A stretch of DNA of 64,000 nucleotides, from assembly GCA_047495785.1 (NCBI GenBank), contig JBLDXI010000001.1, forward strand, positions 1,054,001 through 1,118,000. Reading direction: 5' to 3'. Shown in pieces: positions 12,801 through 23,663 of this stretch; the first letter of the stretch is position 1; the number at the start of each line of letters is the position of its first letter. The notes below the pieces were generated by a model that saw only the letters and a list, made by a program, of their open reading frames with translations, was not told the DNA's origin and searched no databases. The position numbers and the translations under genes are program-made. Origin of the DNA: Lepidodermella squamata. Taxonomy: Eukaryota; Gastrotricha.

Positions 12801-13659
12801 ACTCTTGTAACAATTAAGGCAGACAATGAGGTTTAACCGTTGTTTTTGTGTTTATTCGCGAACACCAACAGTGTTCTTCCTCTTGTTATCCGAAATCATC
12901 CCACCGACTTCACTCGTCGTGCCGTTGATCGGCAAGTACCTGCTGTTCACAATGATCTTAGTCACACTCTCTATTATAGTAACGGTAAGTCGGCGAGGGT
13001 TAAAAATACCATCTCGCTCCGGGTTTGGAATGGGTCGGGGTATGAAAATTGTTCCTTTCTCTAGGTTATTGTGCTGAACGTTCACTTCCGCAACACTGCC
13101 ACCCATAACATGGCGCCGTGGGTGAAAAAAGTCTTCCTACACATCCTACCCCGTCTACTGGTGATGAAGAGACCGACTCTAACGCAAGAGGCCGCTGAGA
13201 TTCGCGCCGCAGCTGACCGCGGCCGCTCAAATTCACAGGCTCACGTCGAGGCGACAGGAGCTTTCCTCGACGACGACAGGCTTTCCGTCGACAGTTTACT
13301 AGCCGATGAAGATGATAACGGCTTCTCCGATCAATTACCTTCTTACGGCCCGGAGCATTACAGCCCCGAGGCCGTGAAGGCAATGGAAGGAGTTCAGTAC
13401 ATCGCAAATCATCTAAAGCGGGAAACTGAAGCTGTTAATGTGAGTTGATGCATTTTTCAGAGGAGTTGAAAAGACTTTTCTGGTATGTTTTTAGACAAAA
13501 GAAGATTGGAAATACGTAGCAATGGTGTTGGACCGGTTGTTTTTGTGCATCTTCACTACAGCTTGCTGCGTAGGAACATTCGGTATCATTCTCCAAGCGC
13601 CGTCGTTATACGACCTCAGAAAACCACTTGCCATAGCGACGCTGGAGCAGGAATACTAA
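9891..13659 (+). CDS. Nicotinic acetylcholine receptor subunit, alpha type (cys-loop ligand-gated cation channel)
   Basis: Twelve exons join to 524 aa: 9891-10136, 10198-10242, 10334-10403, 10466-10492, 10901-10913, 11954-12081, 12146-12296, 12361-12513, 12668-12756, 12872-12984, 13065-13439, 13495-13659. An N-terminal hydrophobic segment acts as signal peptide. The ligand domain has loop D/A residues (WNP, EDIW, PDI), the Cys-loop (C followed by 13 residues ending in FPFDEQTC), and vicinal cysteines in YPCCPEPY, which mark an alpha subunit. TM1 begins [17 protein letters not shown]2 includes [15 protein letters not shown]3 follows, then a roughly 100-residue acidic intracellular loop, then TM4 with [12 protein letters not shown]. 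It should assemble into a pentameric acetylcholine-gated channel at synapses or neuromuscular junctions. Exon 5 is only 13 nt. A second, phase-compatible version of exons 3+4 lies at 10743-10839. Confidence 0.94.
10743..10839 (+). CDS. Candidate mutually exclusive alternative exon of the nicotinic receptor
   Basis: This 97-nt open segment is flanked by an acceptor (TTATAG) and a donor (GTAATT). It encodes a loop D/loop A segment beginning [16 protein letters not shown] and ending EDIWRPDI. It aligns end to end with the product of exons 3+4 (70+27 = 97 nt, beginning [16 protein letters not shown]). It has the same entry phase (0) and exit phase (1), so either version keeps the reading frame into the 13-nt exon at 10901. 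Splicing in only one should yield receptors with different ligand-site residues. Including both would duplicate the segment and also break the frame. Exclusive use is inferred from phase and homology and has no transcript evidence. Confidence 0.75.
10901..10913 (+). other. 13-nt microexon of the nicotinic receptor gene
   Basis: The segment TTCTTTATAACAA lies between TTGAAG and GTAAGC. It completes the strongly conserved V-L-Y-N-N-A-D-G motif of loop A when joined to the G ending exon 4 and the T starting the exon at 11954. No other segment in the 1.1 kb between these exons supplies that motif in the right phase. Confidence 0.85.
10914..11953 (+). other. Long intron inside the receptor gene
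   Basis: A 1,040-bp intron follows the microexon (donor GTAAGC, acceptor CCTGTAG). I find no further exon duplicates, repeat element or nested gene in it. Confidence 0.7.
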
Positions 13660-14129
13660 TGCTATTTGTATTTCGACTTCAATTCTTCACCTGTCCCCGA
13701 TGATAATGCATTGCGACGGCAACAGGCGCCATCACGAGCGGGCCTTGTTTTTGATATCAAATATAGCTAATAATTCGATCGAGCTATCTACTTCTTCTCA
13801 TTGCTATTTCAATTTGAAAATTTATTAGTCAACAAATTGTTGGAAATTTTTTATCTACACTTCATCGATGAAGCCTAATAGTTACATTTACTATAGCTTT
13901 GTCGTAATAAAAAGCAGTTTCTCAACTATGCTTTCAATCCTATGAGAAGTCGAACTATCGTTTTTGTTTAAATTCGAATTCAAACGTGAAGCAGATTCCA
14001 CGGGACGCAAGAGGCCATCATCTTAAACTGGCGATAGTACCTATAGACTCAATCACCGTCTCCCTCCTTCATATCTGTTGCTGTAAAGAGAGCAGAAGAA
14101 TATTCGAAGTTGCTTCGATGATGACGTAG
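13660..14129. other. Convergent intergenic stretch
   Basis: Non-coding DNA between the receptor stop (+) and the end of the first LicD-like gene (-). It must hold both 3' UTRs. An AATAAA-like ATAATAAAAAG at about 13903-13913 could end the receptor transcript. Confidence 0.4.
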
Positions 14130-15289
14130 TCAAAAATTTGTCATTGGGTAGAACTGGCTCAGTTCTGAGCAATTGATTTGAACTGGTTGTCGATAAGTCC
14201 GTTCGTTATATTTGTAAGCCCAATATTCATACCACTCTTCGCGGTGATTCCAGTCAGATTCTGAACACAGAGAAATGTCTACATCGTTCCAGAAAAGCTG
14301 AAGTACTTACCCAAGCAAATGTTCAGATCGAAAACCCTTGTGAGGTAATTGTAGTAGTCAAAGGGAATATTCACCTCAACGCCTTCAAACAGTGTCCTGC
14401 GCAAAGGAATAACCGTATCGAGAGAATGCTGATTTAAGAAACATGGTTATGAACTATCATGACGCTTGTTATATAAGTTGATTACTTTTACGCCGTGGAC
14501 TTCTGGATCTTCAATCAGGAGATCTGCTAGATTATGATCGGGGTCATTAGGATCATATATAGCGCCTTCTCCGGCCGAGCGTGAATGCAAGATCATAACG
14601 AATATGTCAAGGAAAGGCCATCTCCATTCTATCCCTAGTCGATCAATGAAAATGGACAAAGATTCGGCGGTAGAAAAGCATTTGAGCTTGTAACTTTTTT
14701 CCGTCGCTATTCCGATTTGCCCATATTTGTCAACAAAATCTTGAGCTGCCGATGCTAAAATAAGGCGCTCAGCATACTTTTCAACATCCCTGCCCAGTTC
14801 AGGATCGCTCGGAATGATCGCCACGTCAATATCATCATCCCACGGAATCATTGATTTGTTGTGACGATACCAGCCGATCAGCGTGCCGGAGTGGATGTAG
14901 TGAATGATCCCTGCTCTATCGAGGAGCTCTTCACAAGCTCGTAGGCAAAACGCATACCATTCATGTTCTGTTCGATTAAGGACATCAGGAAAGTGCTCCT
15001 CAACGAAAGTAGAGCTAACACCGGCGATTTGCTCATTCTGTACCGACGGCATTACTCCCAGATCGATATTTTCCTTATTTGGCACCGAATAATTCCACAA
15101 AATCAATCCCAAAGTGATGTCTCCTGATTCCTCCATTTTTTTAATTGACACATAATTGACAAGCAAAAATTGCGATAAGACGAATGCAATAACGAACAGA
15201 GGCAAGAGAAACTGTTCAAGCCGAATATTTTTTAATGAAAGAGGCATTTTATTTTTGCGACTGGACCGGGAATTTCGTTCCATGAGCAT
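14130..15289 (-). CDS. LicD-like gene 1: type II membrane LicD/fukutin-family transferase
   Basis: Exons (transcript order) 15289-14486, 14428-14311, 14260-14130 give 350 aa. I start at ATG 15289 because the longer frame begins with TTG. A membrane anchor (about residues 23-42) precedes a short stem and the LicD domain. The key blocks are GTLIGWYRH, IPWDDDIDVAIIP (acidic residues that bind metal and nucleotide in this fold), WRWPFLDIFVM, and RRTLFEGVEVNIP in exon 2. Exon 3 has a W-N-H-R motif and ends NCSELSQFYPMTNF. LicD of Haemophilus transfers phosphocholine, and fukutin and FKRP transfer ribitol phosphate, from CDP donors onto glycans. By analogy this is a Golgi phospho-alcohol transferase of unknown acceptor. 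It is the first of 23 minus-strand paralogues and is closest to genes 2 and 3. Confidence 0.9.
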
Positions 15290-16571
15290 GTGAACACCGC
15301 ACAGCGAACAGCTGAGCAAACTTACGGAATATTCACTACGCTAACACTTCTCAGCTCAGCTCTGTCGGCTGGAAAACAGTTCATATGCCGTCTATATCCT
15401 CTGGCTTTTCGGTGTGATGACTAATCACGAAACCTAGTCTGCGGCCTTAACTATTTTAGCCTGTAACTAGCAATAATGGACCCGCAAATTTCTTGGTTCC
15501 GGATTCTGGCTAGAGAGCATGATAATGATTTCGAACAGTAGGTTGCATGAGATAAGTGAAAATTCACTTCCGATAAAGATCAACAGTTCAGATCAGTAGA
15601 AACTTTATTACTCATTCAAACTACGAACCGTGGTTTAACCCGTGATTGATATCACTCTGTTTACTTGTAGAGCAAGATAATTTACCCGGTTTATCATGGT
15701 TTTGAGAAAAATCATGGTCCTTCAACGGTATTAAAGAGACTGGTGTATAGCATTTATCTGCAATAATTCTGACGATAACTAATTAAAATCGGGAGTAGCA
15801 TTATTCTAGTCTAAAATCGCAGTCAAAATCGTTTTTAAAAACACTGTGAAACCACTTAAAAGTCCACCCCTGACGCGCACGCCTATTGGTCCATCGATCG
15901 TTGCTATGACTCCTGCTATGACTGAAACGTTCAGTCGTGCGATCCATAAAAATTTTTGCAACTAGTTTTTTTTGCCGCAGTAATTTGCCACGATTAATAT
16001 GGAGTTTGCGATCGTGGTCAATGGAAACCGTGCAGAGGGTGTGGCAAGGTCATTTTTTACATAAGTAAAAAATAATTTAATAGTGGACCGCACGACGGAA
16101 ATGTTTCATCCGGGAGTCATAGCAACGATCGATGGACCAATCAGCGTGCGCGCCAAAGTTCAACTTTTTAGTGGTTTCACAATGACCACGAGAAAATTGC
16201 GCAACATGAAATACAATTTGCGTCAGTTCTAAATAGCATATGAAAATGTAGTGTCCAAATTTCTTCCGTCCAAATGTAGAGGTTTCTTAACCTATTTCTT
16301 AAAATTCAAGGTTGGCTCCGAAATTCCTCAAAATTTACCTGTTGATCCAGAATCTTCGCCCCGAGGTTTCGCATTTTTGTCCATATTTTTCAGACGAAAG
16401 GTTAATTTTCAAAAATAAAAAAACGTGTTTTATCCAAAGTTAGAGTTAGTTACGGTATGTTATATTTAAAAGCGAATAAATTTTTCACTATAAAATATAT
16501 TCTATTTGAGCTAGCTTTCAAGATGTATAAGCATAAGAAGGATGTTCGAAGTTGCAACGATGGTGACGTAA
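15290..16571. other. Intergenic stretch between LicD-like genes 1 and 2
   Basis: No gene is supported. Apart from the inverted-repeat element at 15842-16184 it holds the presumed promoter of gene 1 and the 3' UTR of gene 2. Confidence 0.45.
15842..16184. repeat. MITE-like element with ~100-bp terminal inverted repeats
   Basis: The left arm (15842-15946) and right arm (16084-16184) are imperfect reverse complements over about 100 bp. They share GGTCCATCGATCGTTGCTA in the arms and GTGAAACCACT at the ends. The roughly 140-bp centre has no coding capacity. This is the structure of a non-autonomous DNA transposon. I could not identify a clear target-site duplication, so the exact ends are uncertain. 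Confidence 0.7.
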
Positions 16572-17723
16572 TCAAACATTTGTCATAGGGTAGAACTTTC
16601 TCAGTTCTGAGCAGTTGATTCGAACTGGATGTCGAAAAGTCCTTTTGTCTTTTCCGCTATACCAATATTCATACCGCTCTTCGCGATGATTCCAGGTGGA
16701 TTCTAGAAACAGAAAATTGTCGATATCGTTCAAGAAAAGCAGAAAACGTACCCATACAAATTTTCATGTCAAAAACCGTCGTGATGTAATTGTGGTAGTC
16801 AAAGGGAATATTCACCTCAACGCCCTCGAACAAAGTCCTACGCAAAGGACTAACCATATCGAGGGGAAGCTGATTAAAGAGGCGTTATTATAAACTATTA
16901 TGAAGCATAGTGAATAGAAAAGTACTTTTACGCCGGGGACGTCTGGATCTTCAATCAGGAGATCTGCTAGATTTTCATCCGGGCCTTTGGGATTATACGT
17001 AGCCCCTTTTCCTGCTGAGCGTGAATGCAAGATCATGACGAATATGTCTAGGAAAGGCCATCTCCATCTTATATCTTTTCTTTCAATGAAAAGTGACAAC
17101 GATTCGTCGGTAGAAAAACATTTGAGCTTGTAACCATCTTGCGTCGCAATTCCGATTTGCCCATATTTGTCAACATAATCTTGCGCTGCCGATGCTAAAA
17201 TAAGACGCTCAGCATACTTTTCTACATCGCTTCCCAGTTCAGGATCGCTCGGAATGATCGCCACGTCAATATCATCATCCCAAGGAATCATTGATTTGTT
17301 GTGACGATACCAGCCGATCAGCGTACCAGCGTGGATGTAGTGAATAATCCCGGCTCTATCGAGGAGCTCTTCACAAGCTCGTAGGCAAAACGCATACCAT
17401 TCATGTTCTGTCCGATTAAGGATATCAGGGAAGTGCTCCTCAACGAAAGTAGAGTTCGCACTATGCTCATTCTGCACAGACGCTATTACTCCCAGATCGA
17501 TATGTTCCTTATTTGGCACAGAGTCATTCCACAGCGTGAAGCCCAAATTGACGTCACCAAATTTCAGGATTTTTCGAAGTGAAACATAATTGACACACAA
17601 GTATTGCGATAAGACGAATGCAATAATGAACAGAGACAAGAGAAACTGTTTAAGTCGAATATTTTTTAATGAAAGAGGCATTTTATTTTGGCGACTGGAC
17701 TGTGAATTTCGTTCCATGAGCAT
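16572..17723 (-). CDS. LicD-like gene 2
   Basis: Exons 17723-16926, 16869-16752 and 16702-16572 give 348 aa. The upstream in-frame start is TTG, so ATG 17723 (MLMERNSQSS) is preferred. That start matches the N-terminus of gene 1 almost residue for residue. The anchor is at about 23-42. The catalytic block reads GTLIGWYRH and IPWDDDIDVAIIP, followed by WRWPFLDIFVM. The last exon ends YPMTNV. Exon lengths 2 and 3 (118 and 131 nt) are identical to gene 1, so the two are recent tandem duplicates. They differ mainly in the stem and around the WRWPF block. Nothing suggests loss of activity. Confidence 0.9.
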
Positions 17724-18043
17724 GCGAACTTTGTACAGCTGAACCAACTGATAGAATATTCACTACGATTCTATGTCACCATATCTTCTCTGCTCAGCAA
17801 TGTCGCCAGGAAAAAATGTCATGTCAGTTATGTCCACTGGCTTTTCAGTGTGACGACTGACGGCTCATAGTAATTATGAATCTCGCAAATAAAATTTGTG
17901 AATTCCCTGAGCTCAAGCGAAATATATCAGATAACGATTTATTGCCACGATATAGCCAATATATTTTGGGCTGTCTTATTTTCGGCCAGATATAAGATAT
18001 AAGTATAGCTGAAAGAAATTCGAATCAGTGATAGGTGAAGTAG

Positions 18044-19117
18044 TCAAACATTTGTCATGTGGTAATATTTCTTCAGCTCTGAGCAATTGATTCCCACGGG
18101 ATCTCGATATGTCTCTCGGCGAAATTTGTTGAACCAATATCTTTCATACCGCTCTTCGCGATGATTCCAGGTAGACTCTGTGCAAAAAGTAACCCTAACT
18201 TACTCACTGGGAAAAACAGGGATAACTTACCGAAACAAATTTTCAAATCAAAAACCGTCGTGAGGTAATTGTAGTAGTCAAAGGGAATTTTCACCTCCAC
18301 GCCTTCGAACAAGGTCCTACGCAAAGGAATAACCCTATCAAGAGGATGCTGGTTCAAGAAAAGTGATTAGGCTATTGAGAAAGTTAATGTAATAAGTTAC
18401 TTTCACGCCAGGAACTTCAGGGTCTTCAATCAGGAGTTCTGCAAGATCTTGAAAGCGATCTTTCGGATCATGAATGGCTCCTTTGCCTGCTGACCTTGAA
18501 TGCAAGATCATGACGAATATGTCAAGGAAAGGCCATCTCCATCTCCATCTTATATCTCTTCTCTCAATGAAACGCGACGATGCTTCGGAAAGAGAAAAAC
18601 ACTTGAGCTTGTAACCATCTTGCGTCGCTATTCCGAATCTCCCGTATTTCCTAACGAAACTTTCCTCTGCGGCTGTTCGAGCGAGACGCTCAGCGTACTT
18701 CCTAACGTCACAGCCCAGTTCAGGATCGCTCGGAATGATAGCCACATCAATATCATCATCCCAAGGAATCATTGATTTGTTGTGACGATACCAGCCGATC
18801 AGCGTGCCGGAGTGGATGTAGTGAATGATCCCGGCTCTATCGAGGAGCTCTCCACATGCTCGTAGGCAAAACGCATACCATTCATGCTCAGTCCGATTTA
18901 GCACATCAGGGAAGTGCTCCTTAACGAATGAAGAGTTCAGGCCGGCATGTTGCTCACCCTGCACCGCTGGATTTGTTTCCAGCTCGATATTGCTTAAATC
19001 CTTCCTTATTTGGATTGACACATGACTGATAAAGAATTTTTGCGAAAGGATGAAGACAATAACAAAGAGAGGTAAAAGAAGTGTCTTAGGTCGAATATTT
19101 ATCACTAAACGAACCAT
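18044..19117 (-). CDS. LicD-like gene 3
   Basis: Exons 19117-18401, 18348-18231 and 18177-18044 give 322 aa, starting at a true ATG. The N-terminus is shorter and unrelated in detail to genes 1 and 2, with an anchor at about 12-31. From LNRTEHEWYAF through IPWDDDIDVAIIP it is nearly identical to them, even at synonymous sites. A small in-frame repeat expands the aromatic block to WRWRWPFLDIF. The last exon carries WNHREERYERYW and ends NCSELKKYYHMTNV. The sharp change from divergent N-terminus to near-identical core suggests gene conversion. Confidence 0.9.
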
Positions 19118-19933
19118 TTAAGTCAAGCGATTAGACGGGTGAAAACTTCGCCTCATGAGCACTGAAACGGCAAAATCCAAACAGCTGAAAAAACATACAG
19201 ATGGCAACGACAGAACGTGTGAGTCTCTCATCACTGCTCGGAAAAATCAAGTTCTCAGCAATATCGCAGATTAAACAATGGTTAAGATTATTTCTTATTC
19301 GAAGCGCGTTTATTGTTTCGACTAGAAGTCAGGCAGTCATTTTCAAGGATTAGGCTATTATGTAAATTTAGGGATCATGCCGAAAGCAGTCTACGGCAGG
19401 CCTTGGCAGGATGTGAAAGCAAGTTACAGATAACAACAGCCTCAATTCTGCTGTAAAAAAAACTGTAAAACGGTTTTGTACGTTAAATAAAGAAGCAGCG
19501 AGCGGCCCGCCTCGGAGCGCCAGTCCCGCTCCTCTCACATAGCTTTGAACGATAGCTTTGACGCGGGCAAAGGCAATCCTTGCTGTAATTTTATTCTTAA
19601 TTCTTACTATTACTGTGTACGACGTACTTTCAATGGGGTGGCTAAAGTTTCGTCTTCTTGGGAAAGAACGAAAATGTTAACTCCAAGGTTTCCTTCCCCT
19701 CGCCCAGGTCAACCAACGAAAATGAAAACCACGTAAATTAGTGTACAGGCACCAACATGGGAAAAAACGAAAATTACGGCGCATTCAATTTAAGAAGTAC
19801 ATTGAAACACAATGTACTTGTTAAACATTGTGTAACAATCATCGCTAAAGGATTATTCTATAGTTAGCCATGCAGAAATAAATGTTCCCCTTGATCTTCA
19901 GAGATCCGAACAAGCGAAGAGATACGCGGTCAC
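19118..19933. other. Intergenic stretch between LicD-like genes 3 and 4
   Basis: About 800 bp without a supported gene. A short open frame on the plus strand at 19545-19736 has no recognisable domain and is not called. The stretch presumably contains the promoter of gene 3. Confidence 0.4.
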
Positions 19934-20938
19934 TCATATATTGGTGAAAGAATAATATTCGCGCAGATCCAAACATCGAATTTGAACCGGCAACCGCCCG
20001 TTACCGCCTTCATACTCCTGAAACCAATCTTCCAGCCCTTCTTCGAGGTGGTTAAAGTAGGATTCTGCGTACATAATTAAAATTGGCAGTTAAATTTCAA
20101 TAATTAAATTTCAATATAGGCGCATCGACGTACCGCTGCATATATTCAAATCGAAATGGGTAGTGAGGTATCCAAGAGGATCGAATGGAACGTTCACCTC
20201 CACACCTTCAAAAGTTGTTCTTTGCAAAGGGGCGACTAAGCGGAAACTACACTCCTTTTGTGACATCCCGAGATCTTGAATCCCAATATCTCCAACATCT
20301 ATTGCGAGATTCGAAGGATCATAAAAGACACCTTTGCCCGATGAAATAGCGTGCAAAGTCATAACAAAGATGTCAATATAAGGCCATCTCCATGTCACAC
20401 CCTCTTGTTCGACAGAAATTGACATAGATGGATTGAAAGAATAACATTTGATGCTATTATCGTTCTGTACAGCTATTCCGAATCGCCCATATCGCTCAAC
20501 AAAGTCTTTCTCAGCTGCTGCTCGAACGAGACGCTCTGCGTACTTCCAAGTATTCCAGCCCAGTTCAGGATCACTTGGAATGATAGCCACATCAATGTCG
20601 TCATCCCACGGAATCATTGATTGGTTATGGCGGTACCAGCCGATCAGTGAACCAGAAAAGATGAAATGAATGATATGCGACCTATCTAGAAGCTCTTCAC
20701 ATGCTCGTAGGCAAAACGCATACCATTCATGCTCAGTCCGATTTAGGACATCAGGGAAGTGCTCGTAAACGAAAGCTGGATTCACGATAAAATCGCTCTG
20801 AACTTGAATTGGCGTTACAGTTGTCGAGTCTGCCGGGTTGACCCCAGTTTCTTTGAAAAGTTGAATTAAGGTCACAGCTGTTATACTGAGAGGCACGAGT
20901 ATTATGAAAGAGCGGACAGATCGCAGTAGATGAAACAT
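19934..20938 (-). CDS. LicD-like gene 4 (intron 1 absent)
   Basis: Two exons, 20938-20134 and 20064-19934, give 311 aa. ATG 20938 is preferred because the longer frame begins with TTG. An anchor (about 9-28) is followed by SGSLIGWYRH, IPWDDDIDVAIIP and WRWPYIDIFVM. The sequence then runs without interruption into RTTFEGVEVNVP, the part that other members encode in a separate exon 2. The intron before that segment is therefore missing here. The last exon departs from genes 1-3: it keeps an Asn-His but lacks the Arg, and its signature reads RCLDLREYYSFTNI, with Cys kept but Ser replaced by Leu. Confidence 0.87.
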
Positions 20939-21426
20939 CTTCCTCGCGCTAAATCGCCGTTGATACCGTGGGCACTTTATTAGAAATGGCAATGCAGCTG
21001 AACAAACGTTAAAAATCGTGCCTTATAGAAGGTGAAATACGCTCCTCTACTTACGCCTCTACTTACGTCAGAGTGCTAGACGATTAAAAAACATTGGATT
21101 ACTTTTGGGCAAAAACCACAGGGCAAATCAGCAATCGTGAGCATGAATGAACTATAACGAGCTAGTTCAGTCTTTAGGAATTTTCATTGTCCATTTCAGT
21201 GATTTGCCCATCAGCCCATCAGTTAGGTTTGGTAGTCAGCTTTTTTCACGCGTTAAAAACGTCCTCGTATCAGTCAGCTGGACTGTTCCAATTTTCCTAT
21301 TACTTCTTACGAAAGACATGATTGATGATTGTTTACTAACAGTCGTTGTTGAAAAACATAAGCGAAAGAACAATCTATAGTGCAATATTCGTTCTGCGAT
21401 TATGTACTGCAACAAAATGCCTAACG
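20939..21426. other. Intergenic stretch between LicD-like genes 4 and 5
   Basis: Non-coding. It holds the presumed promoter of gene 4 and 3' UTR of gene 5. Short open frames on both strands have no support. Confidence 0.4.
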
Positions 21427-22503
21427 CTACCAAATATTTGTGAATGAGTAGTAATCCGTCAGCTCCGAACAATTGATTTCGAGCGGCCATCGGAAATTCG
21501 CTTCGTCCCAGTCTTTGTTCCAGTTTTGATAGTTTTCATGGCGGTGATTGTAACCAGATTCTATTAAAATCAGAAAATCACAGCAATCAACTTCTACCTA
21601 GCGAAAGAAACTTACCCCGACATACACACACGTCGTCGAAATAGGAATGCAGGAATCTTTCATGATCTAAAGGCACGTTGACAGCAACACCTTCGAACGT
21701 GGTTTGACAAAGCGGCATTATAGTGTTCAAAGGATGCTAAAAATCGAAACGCAAAACATGTACTGAGAAATGATTGTTTTCACGAAAAATACTTCCTGGT
21801 TTCCTGAGGTATTCGGATCCTCCAATACGAAATCTGCGATGTTTGCTGATTCTGAATATGAAGGTTCATAGAAGACATATTCGCCTGTAGAGCTCGAGTA
21901 TAGGTACAGGAAGAAAATGTCAAGGAAAGGCCATCTCCAAGCAAAATCCAGCCTGTCGACTCTCCGTGACAGTGATTCGTTGAGAGAAAAACACTTCAGC
22001 CTATCACCGTACTGTGTAGTTATGCCAATATGTCCATATTTCTCAACAAAATCGTTCTCCGCCGCTGCTAGAATGAGATGCTCAGCGTACTTTTCAGCAT
22101 CCCAGCCCAGTTCAGGATCACTCGGAATGATGGCAAAATCAACATCGTCATCCCACGGAATCATTGATTTGTTATGACGGTACCAGCCGATAATTGAGCC
22201 AGAATAGAGGAAGTGAATGATCTTCGCTCGATTGAACAGTTCGGTACATGCCCGCAGGCAAAACGCGTACCATTCATGGTCAGTACTATTGAGTAGTGGA
22301 AGGAAGTGCTCGTTGATAAATGATGAGTTAACGTTAGCCTGAAACTTCGTCGCCGAAATCGACACTTTCGGCTTACGATCGACTTCTCTTTCCCATTTGA
22401 TAGCGATCGGAATGACTGCAGCAATTTGCAATAGTGCTAGAGGTATTACCGTCAAAGATAGTATTACCAACAGAATACGAGGACTAATAGGTATCCTGGT
22501 CAT
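21427..22503 (-). CDS. LicD-like gene 5
   Basis: Exons 22503-21793, 21736-21616 and 21560-21427 give 321 aa from an ATG. The anchor lies at about 10-33. The catalytic block reads SGSIIGWYRH and IPWDDDVDFAIIP. The aromatic block is WRWPFLDIFFL. Exon 2 (QTTFEGVAVNVP) ends VCVCR and exon 3 carries YNHRHENY before NCSELTDYYSFTNIW. It is more divergent than genes 1-4 in the stem and in exon 2 but keeps every catalytic aspartate. It is the last member before two unrelated plus-strand genes. Confidence 0.88.
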
Positions 22504-23663
22504 TTTTCAGTCACATGTCAGAAACTGGTTGAAATTCAGATCAGTTGTGAGACAGACATTTTCTGCTTAGCATCTGAACAAACAAACCCATCATTCAGAC
22601 GATACCTATCATATAAAATTTGCCGAATCGTATGTACTTATGTGGCTTAGCTTTTGAAGAACAAATTTCATGTTCTCAATTTCCGAATCGATTGGTAATC
22701 CAAGGCTGTGATAAGTGAGCCCTTCATCCGAGTGGCCATGGCGGCGTTAACAGTTGCTCATCGTCTCTTCATCTTCGTTATCGCATCTTCGAAACTTCGA
22801 ATAGGCGAGGGCAGATCTTATCCACCATCTGAATAAACATATTATGGCTATGACTCAAGATGATCGTAAAATCACATTGAAATCCAGCTGGTTAATTTGC
22901 ACTGGAGACATTTTCAGCTGGACAGCATCTAACAAATATTTTTGTGATTATTATCCTGAATACAACCTCCTACTCAAAGCAAAATTACAGAGCATCACGA
23001 TGATGAATGCATTCAAGCTGTATAAAACCCATGGCATTATTTGCCTATTATTGTGGAATAAAATCGGCTCTCTCAAACTTGAATAGGGGGTTGACAAGTA
23101 TTCGAAATAGGTAAGGAGTGGCGTAACGACTGCCGGAAACATCTCGCTAGCAGTCCTGTTAGAGTGGAACACCCCAACAGCATTAATGATCCGAATATGA
23201 AATTTGAGCATTTTTCATTTAACTCGAACATGAGAATGCCAGACCTATTGGTCGGCCTCGATTATTTGAGCATTCGATTGAGGTGATCGGATAGTCAATA
23301 ATGCCCAATGGATTCTGGTACTAATCGTCATTGGCAAAAATGGTTGCGGTTTGACTTGATCACTCAAAGGCCATTGTTGAACTGTTAAAAAGTGATGAAT
23401 GGAATTTTTAATGACTGATGCAAAAAAAGATTTTCACACACGTTCTCTCTCTTTTTCAGAAAAATTCTGCATTCTATTTTCTCTGAGTGCGTCAGGCGAC
23501 TCTTTCCTTTCTGGAACATTGGATATTAAATTAAATGCCAGAAATTTCCTAAGCGAGAAATAGCACTTCAGCCAAGCTATTTCAGAGCGAAACCACGGCT
23601 TTGTTAACGCAATTTTCTGCTCTAAAATGGCTCACACATTGTTTTACATTTCAGAATAGGAAA
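22504..23663. other. Intergenic stretch before the cyclophilin gene
   Basis: About 1.2 kb between divergent transcription units (LicD-like 5 on minus, cyclophilin on plus), so it probably contains both promoters. Open frames at 22844-23086 (+) and 22951-23211 (-) lie in overlapping antisense register and have no recognisable domain. I call no gene. Confidence 0.4.

Noticed and set aside
14904-15092. Recurrent plus-strand open frames opposite the LicD cores (also at 18825-19025, 20448-20669, 29089-29412)
   Set aside because: They are antisense shadows of the conserved catalytic block. Their similarity to one another follows from the minus-strand genes.
19545-19736. A 63-codon open frame between LicD-like genes 3 and 4
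   Set aside because: Short, with no recognisable domain or paralogue.
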